Positions 1 to 5,960 of a stretch of 14,086 nt of DNA are shown here, one piece after another (positions within the stretch are counted from its first letter, which is position 1; each line of letters begins with the position of its first letter). The stretch is taken from NCBI GenBank assembly GCA_018668095.1, contig JABIQF010000002.1, forward strand, positions 1-14,086, given 5' to 3'. Under the pieces are notes generated by a model, which made no database searches, was not told the origin of the DNA, and saw only the letters and a program-made list of their open reading frames with translations. Source of the stretch: Cellvibrionales bacterium. Its GTDB lineage: Bacteria > Pseudomonadota > Gammaproteobacteria > Pseudomonadales > UBA7434. A program made the translations under genes and the position numbers.

Positions 1-180
1 GGCATGCATAAAATTCAAGAGCGACCAATGGCAGTGAATGGCGAAGTGAAAATTTTGCCAATGATGAATTTAGCCTTATCTTATGATCATCGCTTAATTG
101 ATGGTAAAGATGCTGTGCAATTCTTGGTAGCCATTAAAGATATGATTGAAGATCCTGCGCGTATTTTGCTGGAACTTTAA
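1..180 (+). CDS. sucB: Dihydrolipoyl succinyltransferase (2-oxoglutarate dehydrogenase E2), C-terminal part
   Basis: This is the last 59 codons of the E2 core of 2-oxoglutarate dehydrogenase, which transfers succinyl from lipoate to CoA in the citrate cycle. The frame is open from base 1 to TAA at 178-180, and the 5' part lies outside the window. Visible are the RPMAVNGEVKILPMM stretch and the acyltransferase active-site motif SYDHRLIDGKDA, with the catalytic His and Asp of the DHRxxDG signature. The ending DPARILLEL matches the usual E2 C-terminus. The segment closely resembles E. coli SucB as I remember it, and lpd and sucCD follow directly, which separates it from pyruvate or branched-chain E2 proteins. 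A gap of 90 bases precedes lpd. Truncation is by the window edge only. Confidence 0.95.
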   Translation, partial: GMHKIQERPMAVNGEVKILPMMNLALSYDHRLIDGKDAVQFLVAIKDMIEDPARILLEL

Positions 181-270
181 AGGCTTAACTGGGCCTTATT
201 TAAAGCGCCTTATGTAAAACACCTTATTGAAAACACTTAATTTTTAGTTTTGTTGATTGGAATAAATAGT

Positions 271-1725
271 ATGTCAGAAAAATATCAAGTTCTCATTATT
301 GGCGCGGGCCCTGCAGGTTATGTTGCAGCTATTCGTTGTGCGCAGTTGGGAATGAAAACAGCATGTATCGAAAAGTGGGTTGATAACAAAGGCGCCGTTA
401 AATTAGGCGGCACTTGTTTGAATGTGGGTTGTATCCCTTCAAAAGCGTTACTCGATTCTAGCCATAAATTTGTCGAAGCTAAGCACGATTTCGATATTCA
501 CGGCATCAGTGTTGATGAAGTGAAAATGGATGTCGCTAAGATGTTGGCGCGTAAAGAAAAAATCGTTACGCAGCTAACCGGTGGTATCGGCGGTTTATTT
601 AAAGCGAACGGTGTCACTTCTATTGTGGGCAAGGGTAAGTTACTGGCCAATAAGCAAGTTGAAGTGACTAACGAAGCGGGCGAGCAAACGATTTACCACG
701 CTGATCATATTATTATTGCGGCTGGCTCTGTGCCAGTTGCCATTCCTCCAGCGCCATTAGTTGATGACGTTGTCGTTGATTCAACCGGTGCCTTAGAATT
801 TACAGCTGTACCTAAACGTTTAGGCGTTATTGGTGCGGGTGTTATTGGTCTTGAGTTAGGCAGTGTTTGGGCGCGATTGGGCGCTAAGGTTACTGTCTTA
901 GAAGCCTTAGATGAGTTCTTGCCAGCGGTTGATATGACCATTGCTAAAGAAACTAAGAAAGTCTTTAAAAAGCAGGGCTTAGATATTCGTCTTGGCACGC
1001 GTGTTACCGCTACATCAGTGACGGGTGAAGGCGACGCACGTGAAGTAACCGTTGAATACAGCGATGCCTCTGGTACTAAATCAGAAACCTTTGATAAGTT
1101 GATTGTCTGTGTTGGTCGTCGCCCATTGAGCGAAAGCCTATTAGCACCTGATTGTGGTGTGACGCTAGACGAACGTGGCTTTGTCTTTGTTAATGAGCAG
1201 TGTGAAACCGATGCGCGTGATGTCTACGCTGTTGGCGATATTGTTCGTGGTCCAATGCTTGCGCATAAAGGATCAGAAGAAGGTGTTATGGTTGCCGAGC
1301 GCATTGCCGGCAAAAAGACGCAGATCAATTACGACAACATTCCTGGCGTTATCTATACCCATCCTGAAATCGCATGGATTGGTAAAAACGAGCAAGAGCT
1401 GAAAGCGGCGGGTCATGACTACAAAGTAGGGACCTTTCCTTTTTCAGCCAGTGGTCGAGCCATGGCGGCGAATGAAACAACCGGTATGGTTAAAATGATT
1501 GCTGATGCAACTACCGATCGTATTTTAGGTTGTCATATTATTGGCCCAAGTGCGGCCGATTTAGTCCAGCAAGTGGTTATTGCCATTGAATTTGGTGCCA
1601 GCTCTGAAGATTTGGCGTTGACTGTATTTAGTCATCCCACTTTATCTGAGACGGTTCATGAAGCTGCATTGGCCGTTGCTGGTCATGCAATTCATATTCC
1701 TAACAAGCCACCACGTAAAAAATAG
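271..1725 (+). CDS. lpd: Dihydrolipoyl dehydrogenase (E3 of 2-oxoacid dehydrogenase complexes)
   Basis: A 484-residue FAD flavoprotein that reoxidises dihydrolipoyl groups on E2 and passes electrons to NAD+. The N-terminal FAD Rossmann motif GAGPAG is at residues 11-16. The redox disulfide is Cys49/Cys54 in GGTCLNVGC, and the NAD-binding motif GAGVIG is at 188-193. The FAD motif ending YAVGDI precedes the C-terminal interface domain, where HPTLSE carries the catalytic His455-Glu460 pair. The frame is open upstream to a TTG at 250, but I chose ATG 271 because MSEKYQVLIIGAGPAG is the normal family start and GGA at 259-261 is a weak ribosome site at suitable spacing. Its place between sucB and sucC is the Pseudomonas lpdG arrangement. 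Because the bkd operon downstream has no E3 gene, this protein may serve that complex too (inference). Confidence 0.97.
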   Translation: MSEKYQVLIIGAGPAGYVAAIRCAQLGMKTACIEKWVDNKGAVKLGGTCLNVGCIPSKALLDSSHKFVEAKHDFDIHGISVDEVKMDVAKMLARKEKIVTQLTGGIGGLFKANGVTSIVGKGKLLANKQVEVTNEAGEQTIYHADHIIIAAGSVPVAIPPAPLVDDVVVDSTGALEFTAVPKRLGVIGAGVIGLELGSVWARLGAKVTVLEALDEFLPAVDMTIAKETKKVFKKQGLDIRLGTRVTATSVTGEGDAREVTVEYSDASGTKSETFDKLIVCVGRRPLSESLLAPDCGVTLDERGFVFVNEQCETDARDVYAVGDIVRGPMLAHKGSEEGVMVAERIAGKKTQINYDNIPGVIYTHPEIAWIGKNEQELKAAGHDYKVGTFPFSASGRAMAANETTGMVKMIADATTDRILGCHIIGPSAADLVQQVVIAIEFGASSEDLALTVFSHPTLSETVHEAALAVAGHAIHIPNKPPRKK

Positions 1726-1729
1726 TATT

Positions 1730-1772
1730 GAATGCCGTTATATTGTATTAACAATAGGATATAACGGCATTC
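1730..1772. repeat. Perfect 14-bp inverted repeat between lpd and sucC
   Basis: The arms GAATGCCGTTATAT (1730-1743) and ATATAACGGCATTC (1759-1772) are perfectly complementary around a 15-base loop. The loop holds an offset smaller pairing, TATTGT with ACAATA. It starts five bases after the lpd stop codon. The + strand has no U-tract after the stem, so a classical terminator for lpd is not supported. Read on the - strand, the stem is followed by ACTATTTTTT, which would suit a terminator for transcription coming from the sucC side, but no - strand gene is seen there. An mRNA 3' stabilising or processing hairpin that separates lpd from sucCD is the best guess. Confidence 0.6.
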
Positions 1773-1918
1773 GCACTTGCTTAACCCCCTCTTAATTTGA
1801 GAAAATTTGCCCGCCATTTTTAAGCTACACGGCTGCCTATTTAGAGATTCGTTTTGCTAGTTGACGCTTTAATATCATTGAGCGTTTTCTTTTTCTTTTA
1901 ATCATCGGAAATTAACCC

Positions 1919-3088
1919 ATGAATTTGCATGAATACCAAGGTAAGCAACTGTTTGCCGAATACGGTTTGCCTGTATCGAAAGGCTATGCCGTCGATACAC
2001 CCAAAGAGGCAGCTGAAGCTGCAGATAAAATCGGTGGTACTGAGTGGGTTGTTAAAGCTCAAGTCCATGCCGGTGGTCGCGGAAAAGCGGGCGGCGTTAA
2101 GCTGCTGAAAAGCAAAGAAGATATTAAAGCCTTTGCCCAAAAGTGGCTTGGCAAGAACCTAGTGACTTATCAAACAGATGAGCATGGTCAGCCAGTGAGT
2201 AAGATTTTGGTTGAATCGTGTACTGATATCGCTCAAGAGCTTTATTTGGGAGCGGTTGTTGATCGCGGAAGTCGTCGAGTTGTCTTTATGGCATCGACTG
2301 AAGGTGGTGTAGAGATTGAAACTGTGGCGCATGAAACGCCAGAGAAAATATTAAAAGCTGAAATTGATCCATTGGTAGGTGCACAGCCTTACCAAGGTCG
2401 CGAGCTTGCGTTTAAATTGGGCTTGAACAACGACCAAGTTAAGCAGTTTACAAAAATCTTTTTAGGCTTAGCGAAGTTATTTCAAGATTGCGACTTAGCT
2501 TTGTTAGAAGTGAATCCATTAGTTATTACCCCTGAAGGCAATTTGCATTGTCTTGATGCGAAACTCGCTATCGACGGAAATGCGATGTATCGCCATCCTA
2601 AATTGCGTGAAATGCATGATCCTTCGCAAGAAGATGAGCGTGAAGCCCATGCAGCGCAGTGGGACCTTAACTATGTTGCATTAGATGGCAACATCGGTTG
2701 CATGGTGAATGGCGCAGGTTTGGCCATGGGTACAATGGATATCGTTAATTTACATGGCGGCTCACCGGCTAACTTTCTTGATGTCGGTGGCGGTGCAACT
2801 AAAGAGCGCGTTTCAGAAGCGTTTAAAATCATTTTATCTGACGATAAAGTGAAAGCGGTTTTGGTTAATATCTTTGGCGGTATTGTACGTTGTGATTTGA
2901 TTGCTGAAGGTATTATTGGCGCAGTCGAAGAAGTCGGTGTTGATGTGCCGGTTGTTGTTCGACTCGAAGGCAATAACGCAGAAAAAGGATCAAAAATATT
3001 AGCTGATAGTGGTCTCAATATCATTGCAGCAACCAGCTTAAAAGAAGCGGCCGAATCAGTTGTTGCGGCAGCAGGAGGTGCTCAATGA
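1919..3088 (+). CDS. sucC: Succinyl-CoA synthetase (ADP-forming) beta subunit
   Basis: The 389-residue nucleotide-binding beta subunit of succinyl-CoA synthetase, which makes ATP (or GTP) from succinyl-CoA in the citrate cycle with SucD. The family start MNLHEYQGKQLFAEYGLPV is intact, followed by the ATP-grasp region with HAGGRGKAGGVKL near residues 50-62. EVNPLVIT is in the metal/nucleotide site, and the C-terminal CoA-ligase domain has DVGGGAT and NIFGGIVRCD. Length is almost the same as E. coli SucC (388). A weak GGA lies 9-10 bases before the ATG. The 193-base gap after lpd contains a stable hairpin and then a T-rich stretch (1885-1900), so sucC may have its own promoter or mRNA processing site, although no good -35/-10 pair is visible. 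The stop overlaps the sucD start by four bases (ATGA), implying translational coupling. Confidence 0.97.
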   Translation: MNLHEYQGKQLFAEYGLPVSKGYAVDTPKEAAEAADKIGGTEWVVKAQVHAGGRGKAGGVKLLKSKEDIKAFAQKWLGKNLVTYQTDEHGQPVSKILVESCTDIAQELYLGAVVDRGSRRVVFMASTEGGVEIETVAHETPEKILKAEIDPLVGAQPYQGRELAFKLGLNNDQVKQFTKIFLGLAKLFQDCDLALLEVNPLVITPEGNLHCLDAKLAIDGNAMYRHPKLREMHDPSQEDEREAHAAQWDLNYVALDGNIGCMVNGAGLAMGTMDIVNLHGGSPANFLDVGGGATKERVSEAFKIILSDDKVKAVLVNIFGGIVRCDLIAEGIIGAVEEVGVDVPVVVRLEGNNAEKGSKILADSGLNIIAATSLKEAAESVVAAAGGAQ

Positions 3089-3957
3089 GTATTTTAATCG
3101 ATAAGAACACTAAAGTTATTTGTCAGGGTTTTACTGGCGGTCAAGGTACTTTTCATTCGCAGCAAGCGATTGACTATGGCACACAAATGGTCGGTGGTGT
3201 TACACCGGGTAAGGGCGGTCAAGAACATTTAGGTTTGCCTGTCTTTAATACGGTTGCAGAAGCTGTGATTGCAACGGGTGCAGATGCATCGGTTATTTAT
3301 GTGCCAGCGCCGTTTTGCAAAGATTCAATTTTAGAAGCGGCTAACAGCGGCATTAAGTTGATTGTTTGTATTACTGAAGGCATTCCTACATTGGACATGC
3401 TCGATGCGAAAGTTGTCTGTGATCAATTAGGCGTGCGTTTAATTGGACCTAACTGTCCGGGTGTTATTACACCGGGCGAATGTAAGATTGGTATCATGCC
3501 GGGTTCGATTCATTTGCCGGGTAAAGTGGGTATCGTTTCACGTTCGGGCACATTGACTTACGAAGCGGTTAAGCAAACGACGGATGCCGGTTTTGGACAA
3601 ACTACTTGTGTTGGTATTGGTGGTGATCCTATTCCAGGTTCTAATTTTATCGATATTCTTGAGTTGTTTGAGAAAGATCCTGCGACTGAAGCGATTGTGA
3701 TGATTGGTGAGATTGGTGGTACTGCTGAAGAAGAAGCCGCTGAGTATATTAAAGCTAACGTCACTAAGCCTGTAGTGTCTTATATTGCCGGTGTAACAGC
3801 GCCTGCAGGTAAGCGAATGGGTCATGCTGGCGCAATTATCTCTGGCGGTAAAGGTACAGCAGACGAGAAGTTTGCAGCCTTAGAAGCGGCGGGTGTTAAA
3901 ACCGTTCGTAGCTTAGCGGATATTGGCGAAGGACTAAAAGAAATTACCGGTTGGTAA
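3085..3957 (+). CDS. sucD: Succinyl-CoA synthetase alpha subunit
   Basis: The 290-residue alpha subunit, which binds CoA and carries the phosphohistidine of succinyl-CoA synthetase. The N-terminal CoA-binding Rossmann domain begins MSILIDKNTKVICQGFTG, with GTQMVGGVTPGKGG following. The central part has GPNCPGVITPGECKIGIMPG, and the catalytic His247 lies in GHAGAIISGGKGTADEK, the canonical phosphohistidine motif. The length equals the usual 289-290 residues. The start is decided by a strong AGGAGG at 3073-3078 inside the end of sucC and the ATGA overlap. It is the last gene of the citrate-cycle operon, with an intrinsic terminator starting about 30 bases after the stop. Confidence 0.97.
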   Translation: MSILIDKNTKVICQGFTGGQGTFHSQQAIDYGTQMVGGVTPGKGGQEHLGLPVFNTVAEAVIATGADASVIYVPAPFCKDSILEAANSGIKLIVCITEGIPTLDMLDAKVVCDQLGVRLIGPNCPGVITPGECKIGIMPGSIHLPGKVGIVSRSGTLTYEAVKQTTDAGFGQTTCVGIGGDPIPGSNFIDILELFEKDPATEAIVMIGEIGGTAEEEAAEYIKANVTKPVVSYIAGVTAPAGKRMGHAGAIISGGKGTADEKFAALEAAGVKTVRSLADIGEGLKEITGW

Positions 3958-4263
3958 GCGCTCGTTAAAACTTTTTGTTATATCTAACGCCCTGGCTTTT
4001 GCTGGGGCGTTTTGGTTATTGGGTATAATAAATTAAATCTTTGCTAATGTTTAATTGCACTTTCTAATAGCGCATCGGTCATAAGTCTCTCAAGAATTAT
4101 TGTAAGGTTTAGGTGGGAAGGAAGATTGTTTTTTGATGTTGGAAATTTTTTTCATTATTGAATCATAATTGCTTAACGCATAAGAATTTTTCTAGCGTGA
4201 TAAAAAATAGATACGAACTGATTAATCAATCAAGGGAAAAGTGGTTAAAGCATAGAGAGAGCT
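3958..4263. other. Gene-free stretch between sucD and the DJ-1-like gene
   Basis: These 306 bases hold the sucD terminator and then AT-rich DNA without a credible reading frame. A perfect -10-like hexamer TATAAT is at 4024-4029, just after the terminator, but no good -35 lies at the right distance. Weaker promoter-like pairs occur around 4160-4190 (TTGAAT, 17 bases, TAAGAA). The promoter of the downstream gene must lie here, but I cannot place it with confidence. No RNA gene is recognisable. Confidence 0.5.
3986..4013 (+). terminator. Intrinsic terminator after sucD
   Basis: AACGCCCTGGC (3986-3996) pairs with GCTGGGGCGTT (4001-4011) around a TTTT loop. That gives an 11-bp stem with two G-U pairs, running into TTTT at 4010-4013 and then GGTTATT. 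The GC-rich stem and T-run fit Rho-independent termination of the sucB-lpd-sucC-sucD transcript. Confidence 0.85.
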
Positions 4264-4947
4264 ATGATGACGAGAAAGGATGCGAGAAAAAAAGTATTTA
4301 ATGAAGGTGTGCGATTAAATTTACCTGAAGGACGAAAAATACGCGTCGCCTTTACGTTAGGGCAGGGGTCGCAAGTTATTGATGTAGCGGTGCCCTGGGA
4401 AATTTTCCAAGATGTATTGGTTAATGATAGTTCTGTTTTTGAGCTCTATACTGTGGGTGCAAGTAGCGCTATGGTCAGTATGAGCGGTGGTATGTTGGTT
4501 GCGCCTAACTACACAGTATTTGATGCGCCGCAGCCCGATGTAATTGTTTCTCCTGCACATCATTGCACACCTGAAATTATAGAATGGTTAAAGAAAACCA
4601 GTGTGATGGCTGATTTAACGACATCATTATGTACAGGGGTTTATCATTTAGCCGAAGCAGGTTTACTTGACGGTTTAATAGCAACAACTTTCCATACTGA
4701 TTTTGACAACTTCGCTAATCGCTTTCCTGACATTCAGCTATCCCGTGAGCAGACGTTTGTAGATCAGGGGCATGTGATAACCGCCGGCGGTCTTTCGGCG
4801 GGAATTGATATGTCGCTGCATATCGTTGGTCGTTATTTTGGTTTAGATGTCGCTCAACAAACGGCGCATTTTATTGAATATGACAATGACAATTGGAAAC
4901 AGCAAATTTTACAAGAGGGCAGCTTAAGGCGTATGAGTTGTGCTTAG
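4264..4947 (+). CDS. DJ-1/PfpI (class I glutamine amidotransferase-like) family protein, GlxA N-domain type
   Basis: A 227-residue single-domain protein of the DJ-1/PfpI superfamily, most like the N-terminal sensing domain of GlxA/AraC-type regulators and stand-alone isonitrile hydratase-like proteins. It has no C-terminal helix-turn-helix, so it is not a GlxA regulator. Residues 1-25 are a basic extension, and the flavodoxin-like fold runs from RKIRVAFTL to about residue 205. The nucleophile-elbow Cys123 is in SLCTGVYHLAEAGLLDG, the typical position, and Glu46 in VPWEIF sits where the family has its partner acid. The usual PGG motif of the oxyanion region is replaced by SPAHHC (96-101). TAGGLSAGIDMSLH is a typical C-terminal motif. 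No signal peptide or membrane segment is seen. AGAGAGA lies just before the ATG, and a second ATG follows at once at 4267. The gene stands alone and converges on the Lrp-type gene. Substrate unknown; hydrolase, hydratase, glyoxalase or sensor roles are all possible. Confidence 0.85.
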   Translation: MMTRKDARKKVFNEGVRLNLPEGRKIRVAFTLGQGSQVIDVAVPWEIFQDVLVNDSSVFELYTVGASSAMVSMSGGMLVAPNYTVFDAPQPDVIVSPAHHCTPEIIEWLKKTSVMADLTTSLCTGVYHLAEAGLLDGLIATTFHTDFDNFANRFPDIQLSREQTFVDQGHVITAGGLSAGIDMSLHIVGRYFGLDVAQQTAHFIEYDNDNWKQQILQEGSLRRMSCA

Positions 4948-4967
4948 TCTTTATATAAAAAGAGAGT

Positions 4968-5021
4968 GTTAGGTATCTAGAGGTAGAAAATAATATTTTA
5001 TTCATACTTTTAGATACTAAC
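4968..5021. repeat. Inverted repeat at a convergent gene junction, possible bidirectional terminator
   Basis: GTTAGGTATCTA (4968-4979) and TAGATACTAAC (5011-5021) pair with one bulged G. They enclose an AT-rich loop containing the nested palindrome AAAATAATATTTT. The repeat lies between the convergent DJ-1-like and Lrp-type genes, and its right arm contains the Lrp-type stop codon. The stem is AT-rich and has no clean T-run on either side, so the terminator role is only plausible. Confidence 0.4.
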
Positions 5022-5499
5022 GTGAAAACTGTGTGCTAAGCGGTAGTTCGGTACTGTTTTTGATTTCAGTAACAGCAATATGAGAATGCACCTCGCCAAT
5101 ATGCGGTAAGGTTGTTAGTTTTTCGCGGACAAAAATTTCATAGTGACGTATATTCTTGGCAACAATCTTCAACATATAATCCCAGCTACCAGCCATGGTG
5201 TAACACTCGAGGACCTCTGGCAGCAGTTTTACTTCTGCTTCAAAGTCTTCTAAATATTCTCGCCCTTGTGTGGATAAATTGATGGTCGAAAACACGACGA
5301 CATCCATGCCGAGCTTTTCTCTATTCAAAATAGCGACACGTTTTTCAATCAGTGAATCTTGTTCCATTTTGTTGATTTTTCGCCAGCATGGTGACTGAGA
5401 CATATTTAAGCGTTCGGAAATTTCTTGGGTGGTGAGGCTGGCATCTGTTTGTAGCAGTTTTAAAATTTTTACATCTTGCGCACCAATATTGCTGTTCAT
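5017..5499 (-). CDS. bkdR: Lrp/AsnC-family transcriptional regulator, probable BkdR of the bkd operon
   Basis: A 160-residue feast/famine regulator with an N-terminal winged helix-turn-helix (about residues 7-60, with DASLTTQEISERLNMSQSP and the recognition helix around CWRKINKMEQ). The C-terminal RAM ligand/oligomerisation domain includes YTMAGSWDYMLKI. Lrp-type proteins form dimers to octamers that sense amino acids. Length and position fit Pseudomonas putida BkdR, an Lrp homologue divergent from bkdA1 that activates the operon with branched-chain amino acids (family knowledge). The name rests on synteny. I chose ATG 5499 over the in-frame ATG 5511 because GGAG (5509-5506) lies 6 bases before it, whereas the upstream ATG has no ribosome site. 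Autoregulation through the AT-rich 5500-5960 gap is expected. The alternative is a general Lrp paralogue. Confidence 0.88.
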   Translation of the reverse strand: MNSNIGAQDVKILKLLQTDASLTTQEISERLNMSQSPCWRKINKMEQDSLIEKRVAILNREKLGMDVVVFSTINLSTQGREYLEDFEAEVKLLPEVLECYTMAGSWDYMLKIVAKNIRHYEIFVREKLTTLPHIGEVHSHIAVTEIKNSTELPLSTQFSR

Positions 5500-5511
5500 G
5501 GAGATCTCCAT
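5498..5511 (-). promoter_or_regulatory. 14-bp perfect palindrome containing the regulator's ribosome site and start codon
   Basis: ATGGAGATCTCCAT reads the same on both strands. On the - strand it contains an ATG (5511-5509), the GGAG ribosome site (5509-5506) and the likely start ATG (5499-5497, whose AT closes the palindrome). In the mRNA it could fold with a GAUC loop and pair GGA with UCC, hiding the ribosome site. In DNA it could be an operator half-site pair. The symmetry also explains the two in-frame ATGs. The palindrome is seen directly; its function is inferred. Confidence 0.5.
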
Positions 5512-5536
5512 TACTGGGTTTGATTGTTTACTTTAG

Positions 5537-5566
5537 GTTTAAATTTCGCTGTCTTCGTTTAAATTT
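5537..5566. promoter_or_regulatory. Direct repeat GTTTAAATTT spaced 20 bp, candidate Lrp-type operator
   Basis: GTTTAAATTT occurs at 5537-5546 and again at 5557-5566, so the copies start 20 bp apart, about two helical turns, on the same face of the DNA. The repeat lies 38-67 bases upstream of the regulator's start. Lrp-family proteins bind several phased, degenerate AT-rich sites, so this is a reasonable operator candidate for autoregulation, but AT-rich DNA makes chance repeats common. A looser relative (TAAACTTAAATAT) follows near 5642-5654. Confidence 0.35.
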
Positions 5567-5920
5567 GGTATTGGTTAGATGGGTTTTTTTAATCTAAGAA
5601 TAAGAATAGACCGAAAATAATAGACAAAATTCCCTATATGTAAACTTAAATATACCTTTCTGAGTGGTTTTATAGATCATTAAAATATTAACTAAATGCG
5701 GCTATAAGCAGTTATAAGGCGGTATGGCTTGGATATTTCTCACAGCTTATTGATGCATATAGAGTAAAGGATAAAAAATTCTAAATTTATTTTTTAATAG
5801 GAATTTATAGTCTCGAATAGAAAAATATAAGCATATATAGCCTGGTTCCTATTGCTAAGATTGGTTATCACAATCAATCAATACATTTATGTAGTCGCTC
5901 AAAAGGCAGCTGCATTAATA

Positions 5921-5946
5921 AGAGACCCAACAACGTCTCTATTTTT
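5921..5946 (+). terminator. Terminator-like hairpin in the bkd leader, possible attenuator
   Basis: AGAGAC (5921-5926) pairs perfectly with GTCTCT (5935-5940) across an 8-base loop and is followed at once by ATTTTT (5941-5946). The bkdA1 ribosome site begins four bases later. Stem plus T-run is the minimal form of an intrinsic terminator, although a 6-bp stem is short. Its position between any bkd promoter and the first gene would allow premature termination. No clear antiterminator or leader peptide was found. Confidence 0.35.
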
Positions 5947-5949
5947 AGT

Positions 5950-5954
5950 AGGTG
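5950..5954 (+). promoter_or_regulatory. Ribosome-binding site deciding the bkdA1 start
   Basis: AGGTG at 5950-5954 lies 6 bases before ATG 5961. The in-frame GTG at 5952-5954 is part of this site and so is unlikely to be the start. Confidence 0.6.
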
Positions 5955-5960
5955 TCAGAT

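Larger units (their letters stand above)
5500..5960. other. Divergent control region between bkdR and bkdA1
   Basis: This gap of about 460 bases is strongly AT-rich and carries no credible gene. It holds the palindrome at the regulator start, the phased GTTTAAATTT repeats, and a TTAGAT/ATCTAA inverted repeat around a T-run (5574-5597). It also has a TATAAG pair about 10 bases apart (near 5703 and 5713), a GATTG/CAATC inverted repeat (5859-5875), and the hairpin with T-run at 5921-5946. Both divergent promoters must be here, but no consensus sigma-70 pair and no sigma-54 GG/GC site stands out, in keeping with activator-dependent promoters. The length and AT-richness match what is known for multi-site binding by BkdR/Lrp. 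Confidence 0.6.

Noticed and set aside
178..200. Small inverted repeat AAGGC/GCCTT right after sucB.
   Set aside because: The stem is only 5 bp and has no T-run. It is too weak to call a terminator within an operon.
705..998. A - strand open frame inside lpd, and similar shadow frames inside sucC, sucD, bkdA1, ldh and the DAHP synthase gene.
   Set aside because: All overlap strongly supported genes and lack ribosome sites and recognisable motifs.
1864..1900. ACGCT/AGCGT stem followed by a T-rich run before sucC, resembling a terminator.
   Set aside because: A 5-bp stem with a 12-base loop and an interrupted T-run (TTTTCTTTTTC) is below what I would accept. It is noted only as a T-rich leader.
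5852..5950. A frame from TTG 5852 upstream of bkdA1 is rich in Leu, Ile and Val codons, like a leader peptide for attenuation.
   Set aside because: It has no ribosome site and no ATG, and it does not stop before bkdA1 but runs on inside it to about 6070. AT-rich DNA gives Ile/Leu codons by composition.
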